This document shows positions 26,973 through 34,395 of a stretch of DNA of 64,000 nt, piece after piece. Positions within the stretch are counted from its first letter, which is position 1. Every line of letters begins with the position of its first letter. The DNA is from Myroides odoratimimus (GTDB lineage: Bacteria; Bacteroidota; Bacteroidia; Flavobacteriales; Flavobacteriaceae): assembly GCF_001485415.1 (NCBI RefSeq), contig NZ_BCMQ01000003.1, positions 62,001 through 126,000 on the forward strand. The letters run 5' to 3'. The notes beneath the pieces are model-generated. The model was not told where the DNA came from. It was given only the letters and a program-made list of their open reading frames with translations, and did no database searches. The position numbers and the translations under genes are program-made.

Positions 26973-27977
26973 TTGGATCAAGTAAAGGACATAATAAAGA
27001 ATATAAAGGCAGGGAATGCTGCTCCTATATATTTTTTGATGGGGGAAGAACCGTATTATATTGATAAAATCTCTGAGTATATTGAAGATAATCTATTGAC
27101 AGAAGAAGAGAAGGGGTTTAATCAAATGGTATTATATGGGCGAGATGTCACTGTTCAAGACATTGTTTCTAATGCAAAGCGATTCCCTTTAATGGCAGAA
27201 AAGCAAGTTGTCATAGTTAAAGAAGCTCAAGAGTTAGCACGTTCTATAGACCAATTAGAATCTTATGCTGCACAAGTACAACCATCTACGGTATTAGTAT
27301 TCTGCTATAAGTACAAAACATTAGACAAAAGAAAGAAGATTTATAAAGCGATAGAGAAGTCTGGTATCATATTTGAAAGTAAGAAGTTAAAAGAGTATCA
27401 GATAGAAGCTTGGCTTAAGAAATTACTAACTGCAAAAGGGTATAGTATAGATCCTAAAGCTTCTGCAATGTTAGTAGAGTTCTTAGGAACAGATTTGTCT
27501 AAAATAGCGAATGAGATAGATAAACTGGCTTTAATCGTACCAAAAGGAGTACAAATCACAGCAGAAGTAGTAGAAAAGAATATCGGAATAAGTAAAGATT
27601 TTAATAATTTTGAATTGATTAAAGCTATTGTAGACCGCAATCAGCTCAAAGCGTATAAAATTGCAAATTACTTTGCACAGAACCCAAAGAATAACCCAAT
27701 CGTATTGACAATGGGGCTTGTTTATTCTTATTTTTCTAAGCTTTTGTTGTACCATGGGTTGAAAGATAAGTCACCATCTAACGTGATGAAACAATTAAAA
27801 GTGAGTCAATACGCAATAAAAGACTACGAAACGGGTTTTAGAATCTATAAGATGAAGCAAGTTAGTAGTATCATTGCACATCTAAAGGATGTAGACCTTA
27901 AAAGTAAGGGAGTAGGAGCTCAGGCGATGCCACAAGGAGAACTGCTTAAGGAGATGTTAATCAAAATATTTAATTAA
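26973..27977 (+). CDS. holA: DNA polymerase III delta subunit
   Basis: This 334-residue protein is the clamp-loader delta subunit, which opens the DnaN ring. Family signatures include PIYFLMGEEPYYIDKISEYIE near the start, KQVVIVKEAQEL, and the helical C-terminal collar. It starts at a TTG (26973), the position that aligns with related HolA proteins, and no ATG lies nearby upstream in frame. It is followed after 12 bases by the small membrane gene, with a shared terminator. Confidence 0.92.
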   Translation: MDQVKDIIKNIKAGNAAPIYFLMGEEPYYIDKISEYIEDNLLTEEEKGFNQMVLYGRDVTVQDIVSNAKRFPLMAEKQVVIVKEAQELARSIDQLESYAAQVQPSTVLVFCYKYKTLDKRKKIYKAIEKSGIIFESKKLKEYQIEAWLKKLLTAKGYSIDPKASAMLVEFLGTDLSKIANEIDKLALIVPKGVQITAEVVEKNIGISKDFNNFELIKAIVDRNQLKAYKIANYFAQNPKNNPIVLTMGLVYSYFSKLLLYHGLKDKSPSNVMKQLKVSQYAIKDYETGFRIYKMKQVSSIIAHLKDVDLKSKGVGAQAMPQGELLKEMLIKIFN

Positions 27978-27989
27978 AATAAATAAATA

Positions 27990-28178
27990 ATGCCGAACAA
28001 TTTAAACAAGAATAAGATTCTAGGATATGCTACGTTGATTATGATTATGATGGGTATCTTATTAATCTGTCTAGGAGCATTTAAATATTCCGAAATCGCA
28101 GGGTGGGGATTCACAGCTGTAGGAATCGGTTTCTTTGCAATAGCATGGGTTTTTAACGCCTTAAAAGGAAGAGTATAA
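27990..28178 (+). CDS. CAL67264-family small membrane protein
   Basis: This 62-residue protein has two membrane helices (about 10-31 and 36-56). The C-terminal GWGFTAVGIGFFAIAWVFNALKGRV is the conserved stretch of a small flavobacterial family known as CAL67264. Its function is unknown. It lies 12 bases behind holA and is probably co-transcribed with it. Confidence 0.8.
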   Translation: MPNNLNKNKILGYATLIMIMMGILLICLGAFKYSEIAGWGFTAVGIGFFAIAWVFNALKGRV

Positions 28179-28182
28179 GTTT

Positions 28183-28221
28183 AAAAAAGAAGAGGAGAGC
28201 ATTGCTCTCCTCTTCTTTTTT
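28183..28221 (+). terminator. Intrinsic terminator after holA operon
   Basis: The stem AAAAGAAGAGGAGAGC/GCTCTCCTCTTCTTTT with a three-base loop is followed by more T. Confidence 0.88.
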
Positions 28222-28325
28222 AAACAATTAAGAATTAGGAATTAAAAATTAAGAATGTTTGGCTTCGCCATGAGGTATGTATATACGTCCTATCGGTATA
28301 CATATCATGCAATCGCTACGTTCGT

Positions 28326-28365
28326 GTTATCGCGGATTTAAGGTTTTAATCCGTGAGATATAACG
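28326..28365. repeat. Hairpin repeat module, copy 1
   Basis: It has a GTTATCGCGGATT arm, a loop, and an AATCCGTGAGATATAAC arm. A related copy lies at 28484-28515, and the GCGGATT/AATCCG core recurs near 47.4 kb. Confidence 0.65.
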
Positions 28366-28483
28366 ATTTAATATGTCTTCTTGAGTGTAACGAAAGATCC
28401 CATCTCCCTTAGGGAATTACGAATTTCAAATTAATAATTATGAATCTTAGCCCTTCGGGCTTTAGGTGCGTACATTACGTCTC

Positions 28484-28515
28484 GTTATCGCGGATTTTTA
28501 ATCCGTGATATATAA
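28484..28515. repeat. Hairpin repeat module, copy 2
   Basis: GTTATCGCGGATT, a three- to four-base T loop, then AATCCGTGATATATAAC. It is a shorter-looped version of the module at 28326. Confidence 0.65.
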
Positions 28516-28860
28516 CCGTCCAGTATATCTATTCAACTTCAATTAAAAAATTGATCAACTTTTATCAAAAAAAACACTTTCTTTTTTTCAAAAAAGCACC
28601 TATTTATCATCAAAAAATCTTATTTCTCCCTTAAAATTCCCTTCTTTTTACCGCATTTTCTTCTTATTTCAGTGAAATAAGGCTTGAAAAGCAAAAAAAT
28701 GTATACTTTTTTTTAGTTTATTTTTTATATAACTAACTAATATTCAGTTGTTTGTTATGAATTGGTCTATTGTAGTACTCAACGTTATATAGCTTTTAAC
28801 CCTAGTAAAATCAGGGCTTCTTCTTGGATCCTTGGACAGTTGTAGGACAATGCTAGGACT

Positions 28861-29019
28861 TTAGTGGGCTAAATAAGGCTTTTGTCGAAGGATGCTCCTT
28901 TTATACTCTGTGTATTCATCTTGTATGTAGTGAAAAGGTGTGGTGGTGATTAATATAGCTATTAAAATAAGGATGTAGGGAGGGAGCTTCTGATGAATTG
29001 TTATTCCCAAAAAGAACAT
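28861..29019 (-). CDS. Possible 52-residue membrane peptide
   Basis: A minus-strand ATG at 29019 opens a 52-codon frame ending in TAA at 28861-28863. The product starts MFFLGITIHQKLPP, has one strongly hydrophobic stretch (about residues 13-30) and then an acidic/basic tail (YIQDEYTEYKR...). The frame continues open upstream of the ATG for about 24 codons. It could be the remnant of a longer membrane protein gene or chance. It is not recognised. Confidence 0.25.
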   Translation of the reverse strand: MFFLGITIHQKLPPYILILIAILITTTPFHYIQDEYTEYKRSILRQKPYLAH

Positions 29020-29247
29020 ATTATAAGAGTTGTAAAAGGTGTCTTTGTAATTAAAGATAAAGTGCCGATGCTACAACAGCGAATAAATAACCCAATTAAG
29101 ACTAATAAATTAGCAAGGAGTTTAGATAGTTGACCTTCGATGTTATATAGGGTTTGCTTAGATTGTTATGTGAAGAGTCAATAGAGAGCTGATATTAGAA
29201 TGTATAGATGTGATGCGTCATGTGTACTAAGTTCGCCACATCAGTAG

Positions 29248-29491
29248 AGACGGAATACTTCCGTCTAACACACAGCTAGACCCCCAATGGATAGGAAGCT
29301 CTTATTCAGGGGGTTGATGTTTAAACTTGCCTCACAGTGTTTCATATGCTGTGTTCTGTGTTTAAAGCCGTCCACTGAATCCACAATATATGTTATCCCG
29401 ACGATAGGAGGTATCTCATCCTATTGGTGTGTAGATATTTATGAGAGACTGTTGTTTACTCAATAATTCTAGGTGTTTACGGAAAACCGTA
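29248..29491. ncRNA. Candidate structured RNA or hairpin cluster upstream of the two-gene module
   Basis: Within 250 bases there are five good stems. AGACGGAA/TTCCGTCT has a three-base loop (29248-29266). CCCCC/GGGGG encloses ATAGGA/TCTTAT (29281-29313). TTTAAAC/GTTTAAA encloses CACAG/CTGTG with symmetric six-base internal loops (about 29319-29366). CGATAGGA/TCCTATTG follows (29402-29425). TACGG-AAAA-CCGTA is the last (29478-29491). The segment is less AT-rich than its surroundings. A promoter-like box for the next gene lies after it, so it may be a separate transcript. The strand is undecided and expression is not shown. Confidence 0.35.
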
Positions 29492-29513
29492 TAGTATATT
29501 CTCATAAAGAGGG

Positions 29514-29521
29514 TAAGTTTG
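29514..29521 (+). promoter_or_regulatory. Candidate -7 promoter element of the two-gene module
   Basis: TAAGTTTG matches TANNTTTG, 27 bases before the ATG at 29549. It lies 22 bases after the last hairpin of the upstream cluster. Confidence 0.4.
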
Positions 29522-29548
29522 TTAGAATAACAACAAAACGACATAAAT

Positions 29549-30478
29549 ATGGCTCAAAAAAAGAAAAAAGTAGAGTTTTTGCAAGTAGCTCTTGAATTGT
29601 TTGATTCAGCACCTAAAAGTTTAGATTTTATAAGTATTTTGAAAGACAAGATATTTAAGAATAATGAGGTTTACCTAAAAGGTAAAAATTACGAACTGAA
29701 ATTAATTGAGGAAACAGATGATTATTTAATTGGAATTATTGAAACGGCTAATAGAAATGGTATACCTCCTAAAAAGAACAAAAAATCAAAAACTGTCAGT
29801 AAAATAGGATTAACTAATGAAGAAGGATTGGCTTATGCTAACGTGTTTTTATATCAAAAGAAGACTCAAGTCCTCCTGTATGAGGTAAATAAGTTTGGAT
29901 GTTTTATTGATAATATGATTAGTTTTATTTATCTTGTATGGAAAGAAAAAGAAGAAGGTAATCAATTTAAGCTTAGGTTTAACTTAGTTTTGAATAAGGA
30001 TGAATATAAAAGGATTATTGATTTGTCATTTCATAAGTCTTTAGAAATTAGATTAGCCAACCCTACACAATTATTGAAGGAAGATTTACATAAAAATAAG
30101 TCTTTAATCAGCTTATGTCAAGTGGCAGAAGAAGTGAATTCGAAAGAAGTCTTTGCAAAGTTTGATGTTAAAGCGAGAAAGAATAAAGTTCCACCTTTAA
30201 ATTCAGAGAAAATAGGTGGGATTGTTAATGCCTTACAGGATATTCTATTAACTGTAAATGCAGAAAATGTTAAAAAAGTTATTGTTAAAGGATATGCAGA
30301 AGATCAAGATCAAGAAACAACGATTGACTTAATCGCAGATAGAATGATAAAATTTATGAAACTTGAAGAACCGCGTGAAAGTTCAGATCTGCTAATTTCT
30401 CAACGAAAAGAAGAAATAAGAAAAATATACGAAGAAACGAAAAATGAGTTATCTACAATTTTTATAAGTCATGAATAA
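29549..30478 (+). CDS. Unrecognised cytosolic protein, first gene of a putative defence module
   Basis: This 309-residue protein begins with a basic MAQKKKKV. It continues with a mixed alpha/beta domain (about 8-160) that includes YLIGIIETANRNGIPPKK and GLAYANVFLYQKKTQVLLYEVN, then a second domain with TTIDLIADRMIKFMKLEEP, and ends in a charged helix. There is no signal peptide, membrane helix or known catalytic motif. The N-terminal pattern is loosely reminiscent of DUF6731-type proteins, from memory and unconfirmed. Its last 8 bases overlap the start of the membrane protein gene, so the two are coupled. The position at the head of a type I RM/McrBC island suggests phage defence, possibly as the sensor or regulator of the membrane partner. 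Confidence 0.7.
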   Translation: MAQKKKKVEFLQVALELFDSAPKSLDFISILKDKIFKNNEVYLKGKNYELKLIEETDDYLIGIIETANRNGIPPKKNKKSKTVSKIGLTNEEGLAYANVFLYQKKTQVLLYEVNKFGCFIDNMISFIYLVWKEKEEGNQFKLRFNLVLNKDEYKRIIDLSFHKSLEIRLANPTQLLKEDLHKNKSLISLCQVAEEVNSKEVFAKFDVKARKNKVPPLNSEKIGGIVNALQDILLTVNAENVKKVIVKGYAEDQDQETTIDLIADRMIKFMKLEEPRESSDLLISQRKEEIRKIYEETKNELSTIFISHE

Positions 30479-30908
30479 AAGTCCAGGTTATTATATAGAG
30501 AAATATATAGGATATGCTTTTGGTATAGGTCTATTTTTATACCTCTATTGTGGTAACTTAGATTTTATTATGAATGCTAATTTATACGATAAAATGTTAG
30601 CTTTTTCTTCTACTCTGTTTGGTTTTCTATTAGCTATTTTAACTTTAGTTGTTCAAAGTAATAGTGAATTTGTAACAGAGATGAGGACTTACGATAGTTA
30701 TGATAGGTTTATAGAGTTTAATAAGAGGATAGTCTTTTTATCTTTGATTGAAGCTGTTTTAACGCTTTGCCTATTTATGCTTCATAAACATATACCACAA
30801 AATGTAGAGTATGTGGCTTCTTGTATAAGTCTGTCAATATTTTTTGTAATTATAGTCAATACCTTGATATTTCTTTCAATTTTCTATATAGTTATAAAGG
30901 AAAAATAA
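30471..30908 (+). CDS. Four-helix membrane protein, second gene of a putative defence module
   Basis: This 145-residue protein has four predicted membrane helices at about 13-34, 43-62, 86-104 and 115-141. A basic/acidic cytosolic or periplasmic loop (63-85, MRTYDSYDRFIEFNKR) lies between helices two and three. No known family is recognised. The ATG overlaps the end of the upstream gene by 8 bases (ATGAATAA), which implies translational coupling and probably a protein complex. Small multi-helix proteins paired with a cytosolic partner are a common effector layout in abortive-infection systems, so membrane disruption is a reasonable but untested guess. A terminator follows at once. Confidence 0.7.
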   Translation: MNKSPGYYIEKYIGYAFGIGLFLYLYCGNLDFIMNANLYDKMLAFSSTLFGFLLAILTLVVQSNSEFVTEMRTYDSYDRFIEFNKRIVFLSLIEAVLTLCLFMLHKHIPQNVEYVASCISLSIFFVIIVNTLIFLSIFYIVIKEK

Positions 30909-30934
30909 AAACCGAAGCGTTGCTTCGGTTTTTT
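30907..30934 (+). terminator. Intrinsic terminator after the two-gene module
   Basis: The stem AAAACCGAAGC/GCTTCGGTTTT with a three-base loop and T-run separates the module from hsdM. Confidence 0.85.
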
Positions 30935-30966
30935 ACTAACTCCCTTGTCCACTTTACGGTTTTCCG

Positions 30967-30998
30967 CTTGTGGGGTTCTAATGATGGTAGTATATTTA
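30967..30998 (+). promoter_or_regulatory. Candidate promoter of the type I RM operon
   Basis: CTTG at 30967-30970 and TATATTTA at 30991-30998 are separated by 20 bases, close to the Bacteroidetes TTTG-N19-TANNTTTG layout. The hsdM ATG follows 19 bases later. Confidence 0.4.
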
Positions 30999-31017
30999 CC
31001 TTGAAAATATTAGAAGA

Positions 31018-33363
31018 ATGACAGTAAATACACATAATAAGTTAGTTTCGTTTATCTGGTCTATTGCAGATGATTGTTTAAGAGATGTTTACGTAAGAGG
31101 GAAGTATAGAGATGTGATACTGCCGATGGTAGTATTAAGACGTATAGATGCTCTTTTGGAAGAGAAAAAGCAAGAGGTATTAGAAGAAGTAAATAGACAA
31201 GTAGTAGAAGAGGGAGCTATAGAATATAGTTCTAAGAGAATTTGTTATGTTTCGGGTTATCCGTTTTATAATACCAGTAAGTGGACTTTGCAGATGCTTT
31301 TTAATACCGTGTCAAATTCTAAACAACAACTTATAGCAAATTTTGAAGAGTACTTAGATGGGTTTGATGTTAATATCAAAGAAGTAATTAGCAAGTTTGA
31401 TTTGCGCCGTCAGATACGCCATATGGCTGATAAAGATGTGTTATTAGATGTAATAGAGAAGTTTACTTCGCCTTATATTAACCTTACTCCAGAGGATAAG
31501 TTAGACCCAGAAGGGAATGTTATGGGTGGACTTTCTAACTTAGGAATGGGGTATGTATTTGAAGAGTTAATTCGTCGATTTAATGAGGAGAATAATGAAG
31601 AAGCAGGAGAGCACTTCACACCAAGAGAAGTAATACAACTGATGACGCATTTAGTTTTTGAACCTATTAAAGAACAGTTGCCAAACATTATCACTATATA
31701 TGATCCTGCCTGTGGAAGTGGTGGGATGCTGACAGAGTCAGAAAACCTATTAGTGGATGAGAATGAAGGTTTCGGATTTAAAAAAGATATTTATCTATAT
31801 GGTAAGGAGATTAACGATGAGACTTATGCTATCTGTAAGTCAGATATGTTGATTAAAGGTAAGAATCCAGAGCATATAAAAGTAGGGTCAACTCTATCTA
31901 CGAATGAGTTCTCAAGTTTGAAGTTTGACTTTATGTTATCTAATCCTCCTTACGGGAAGTCATGGGCGTCTGAACAGAAATATATTAAAGACGGTAAGGA
32001 TGTAATCGATAGCAGATTTATTGTTAAACTAAAGGACTATTGGGGGAAGGAAGAAGAGGTAGATGCTACTCCTCGTAGTTCGGACGGACAGCTACTATTC
32101 TTAATGGAGATGGTAGATAAGATGAAAGATGTGTCTAATACAGGTGTTGGGTCTCGTATTGCATCTGTACACAATGGTAGTAGCTTATTTACAGGTGATG
32201 CAGGAGGTGGAGAGAGTAACATTAGACGCTACATCATAGAGAATGATTTGTTAGATGCTATTGTGCAATTGCCTAATAATATGTTTTATAACACAGGTAT
32301 TACTACTTATATCTGGCTTTTGACAAATAATAAACCTACCAATAGAAAAGGAAAGGTTCAGCTAATCGATGCAAATAAGTTATTTCAGAAAATGCGCAAG
32401 AACTTAGGGAGTAAGAACTCTGAGTTCTCTCAAGAGCACATACAGGCTATCTTAGATGCTTACTTAAACTTTAGTGAAGGAGAACTATCTGAGGGGATGC
32501 TAAATGTAAAACTGTTTGACAATGCTGACTTTGGGTATTATAAAGTGAATATAGAGCGCCCTAAGCGATTAAAAACGCAATTTACAGAAGCAAAAATAGA
32601 AAGTCTGCGTTATGACAAAGCTTTTTACAATCAAATGGAAAGCCTGTATGCATACTTCGGTGAAGAAGTATATGCGAAAGGATTAGAACATAGACAGGCA
32701 GAAGTAAGTAAGTACGCGGATAGTCAAGACTGGGGATTAAACAAAAAACAGCTTGTAAAACTGTGTGAACGAGATACGTGGACGAAGAGTAAGGAACTCT
32801 TTGAACAAGCGATTACCATCTGTGAAGCTTTTGGACAAGAGGTGTATATGGACTTTAACCAAGTGCAAAAAAGATTTGATGCTATATGTAAGGATATCAA
32901 TGTCAAACTGAATGCTACTGATAAAAAAGCAATCTTAAATGCAGTAAGTGAATACGATGCTACAGCAGAGCGTGTAGTGAAAAAGGTAGAAAAGCTCAAC
33001 GCTGATAAGTTAGCACAGTTAGTAGCTCGTCTGGGGTGTACAGAAGCACAGTTGGCAGACTATGGATACTATGCTACAGCCAAAAAAGGAGAGTATATCA
33101 CGTATGAGACAGAGAGTGACCTTAGGGATAGTGAACAGATACCGTTAAGTGAAGCGATATACAACTACTTTATCCGTGAGGTAAAACCACATGTAGAAGA
33201 AGCATGGATTAACTTAGATAGTGTGAAGATAGGATACGAAATATCTTTTAATAAATACTTCTATAAACATGTACCACTGCGTTCGATAGAAGAGGTAAAA
33301 GCAGAGCTATTAGCTTTAGAAGAACAAGCAGACGGAATACTAAACGATATCTTAAATTTTTAA
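31018..33363 (+). CDS. hsdM: Type I restriction-modification methyltransferase subunit
   Basis: This 781-residue protein is the adenine-N6 methyltransferase subunit of a type I system. It has an N-terminal HsdM helical domain (about 8-165) and an N6_Mtase core with the SAM motif DPACGSGG (229-236) and the catalytic NPPY (309-312). It is clearly longer than classical HsdM (about 500 residues). The C-terminal 270 residues are a helix-rich extension of unknown role. With HsdS it methylates the recognition site, and with HsdR it restricts unmodified DNA. It has its own promoter-like element. RhuM follows after 11 bases. Confidence 0.93.
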   Translation: MTVNTHNKLVSFIWSIADDCLRDVYVRGKYRDVILPMVVLRRIDALLEEKKQEVLEEVNRQVVEEGAIEYSSKRICYVSGYPFYNTSKWTLQMLFNTVSNSKQQLIANFEEYLDGFDVNIKEVISKFDLRRQIRHMADKDVLLDVIEKFTSPYINLTPEDKLDPEGNVMGGLSNLGMGYVFEELIRRFNEENNEEAGEHFTPREVIQLMTHLVFEPIKEQLPNIITIYDPACGSGGMLTESENLLVDENEGFGFKKDIYLYGKEINDETYAICKSDMLIKGKNPEHIKVGSTLSTNEFSSLKFDFMLSNPPYGKSWASEQKYIKDGKDVIDSRFIVKLKDYWGKEEEVDATPRSSDGQLLFLMEMVDKMKDVSNTGVGSRIASVHNGSSLFTGDAGGGESNIRRYIIENDLLDAIVQLPNNMFYNTGITTYIWLLTNNKPTNRKGKVQLIDANKLFQKMRKNLGSKNSEFSQEHIQAILDAYLNFSEGELSEGMLNVKLFDNADFGYYKVNIERPKRLKTQFTEAKIESLRYDKAFYNQMESLYAYFGEEVYAKGLEHRQAEVSKYADSQDWGLNKKQLVKLCERDTWTKSKELFEQAITICEAFGQEVYMDFNQVQKRFDAICKDINVKLNATDKKAILNAVSEYDATAERVVKKVEKLNADKLAQLVARLGCTEAQLADYGYYATAKKGEYITYETESDLRDSEQIPLSEAIYNYFIREVKPHVEEAWINLDSVKIGYEISFNKYFYKHVPLRSIEEVKAELLALEEQADGILNDILNF

Positions 33364-33374
33364 GTAATTAGGTT

Positions 33375-34394
33375 ATGGAAAGTAGTATAATTATTTACCA
33401 AACGGATGACGGAGGGACAGCGATAGAAACGCGCTTAGAAGGAGAGACAGTATGGCTATCTCAAATGCAGATAGCAGAACTGTATCAGAAAGGAAGAACG
33501 ACTATATCAGAGCATATAACACATATCTTCGAAGAAGGAGAATTAGAAGAAGAAGTGGTATGTCGGAAATTCCGACATACCACTTCACACGGTGCTATAG
33601 AAGGGAAAACGCAAGAGAGAGAGGTAAAATATTACAATCTCGATATGATAATTGCTATCGGATATCGCGTGCGAAGTTTGCAAGGGACAAAGTTTAGACA
33701 GTGGGCAACTGCACGCTTAAAAGAGTATATCGTCAAAGGCTTTACGATGAATGACGATTTGCTTAAGCAAGCAGGTGGCGGCAACTACTTCGACGAGTTA
33801 TTAGCACGCATTCGAGATATTCGCTCAAGTGAGAAAGTGTTTTGGCGCAAGGTATTGGATATCTATTCTACCAGTGTGGATTATGACCCGAAAGCAGAAG
33901 TGTCTCAGTTGTTCTTTAAAACAGTACAGAATAAAATGCACTGGGCAGCACATGGCAACACTGCTGCTGAACTAATCTATAAGCGAATAGACGCTGATAA
34001 AGCACATTTAGGATTGACTAACTTTAAAGGAGTATCTCCTACTAAGCAAGAGATTCATACTGCTAAGAATTATCTAAGTGAAGAGGAGTTAAACGTGCTG
34101 AATAGAGTAGTAACAGCTTATCTGGAGTTAGCAGAACTACAAGCGCTAAACCGCAAACCAATGTATATGGCGGACTGGATAACCAGATTAGACGAGTTTA
34201 TCCGTATGACAGGTAATGAAGTATTAGAGCATGCAGGAGTGGTTAGTCACAGCCAAATGCTCGATAAAGCAAATGCTGAATATGCCAAATACAAAGAGAT
34301 GATAAAAAATGATTTGTCTAAAGTAGAACGTGACTTTGTGCAGTTTATTGATCAAACAGGCAAAGTGTTAGAACACAAAAAAAAGACAAAGTAG
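33375..34394 (+). CDS. RhuM-family protein inserted in the type I RM operon
   Basis: This 339-residue protein matches the virulence-associated RhuM family. It has a DNA-binding-like start (VWLSQMQIAELYQKGRTTISEHI, winged-helix type), the VCRKFRHTT segment, and YYNLDMIIAIGYRVRSLQGTKFRQWATARLKEYIVKGF. The C-terminal third is helical. The biochemical function is not known, though members frequently sit between hsdM and hsdS, as here. It ends one base before the hsdS ATG. A perfect 14-bp inverted repeat lies inside the coding sequence, listed separately. Confidence 0.87.
   Translation: MESSIIIYQTDDGGTAIETRLEGETVWLSQMQIAELYQKGRTTISEHITHIFEEGELEEEVVCRKFRHTTSHGAIEGKTQEREVKYYNLDMIIAIGYRVRSLQGTKFRQWATARLKEYIVKGFTMNDDLLKQAGGGNYFDELLARIRDIRSSEKVFWRKVLDIYSTSVDYDPKAEVSQLFFKTVQNKMHWAAHGNTAAELIYKRIDADKAHLGLTNFKGVSPTKQEIHTAKNYLSEEELNVLNRVVTAYLELAELQALNRKPMYMADWITRLDEFIRMTGNEVLEHAGVVSHSQMLDKANAEYAKYKEMIKNDLSKVERDFVQFIDQTGKVLEHKKKTK
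33555..33583. repeat. Perfect 14-bp hairpin inside the RhuM coding sequence
   Basis: GTGGTATGTCGGAA is followed by one base and its exact reverse complement TTCCGACATACCAC. It encodes the conserved VVCRKFRHTT segment of the protein. Confidence 0.8.
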
Positions 34395-34395
34395 C

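Larger units (their letters stand above)
28222..29548. other. 1.3-kb non-coding region before the defence island
   Basis: This long gap holds several inverted repeats. A hairpin (TATGTA...TACATA) lies around 28274-28308. Two related modules of the form GTTATCGCGGATT...AATCCG...ATATAAC occupy 28326-28365 and 28484-28515, and a GCCC-TTC-GGGC hairpin lies at about 28450-28460. A hairpin cluster at 29248-29491 is listed separately. One weak minus-strand reading frame is also present (28861-29019). No tRNA, reverse transcriptase or transposase is seen. Confidence 0.6.

Noticed and set aside
29248..29491. Retron RNA or group II intron domain
   Set aside because: No reverse transcriptase is encoded anywhere in the window, and I could not match the stems to intron domain V or to a retron msr/msd layout.
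30821..31021. Separate gene between the membrane protein and hsdM
   Set aside because: The frame overlaps the membrane protein gene and runs through the terminator hairpin. It is a shadow.
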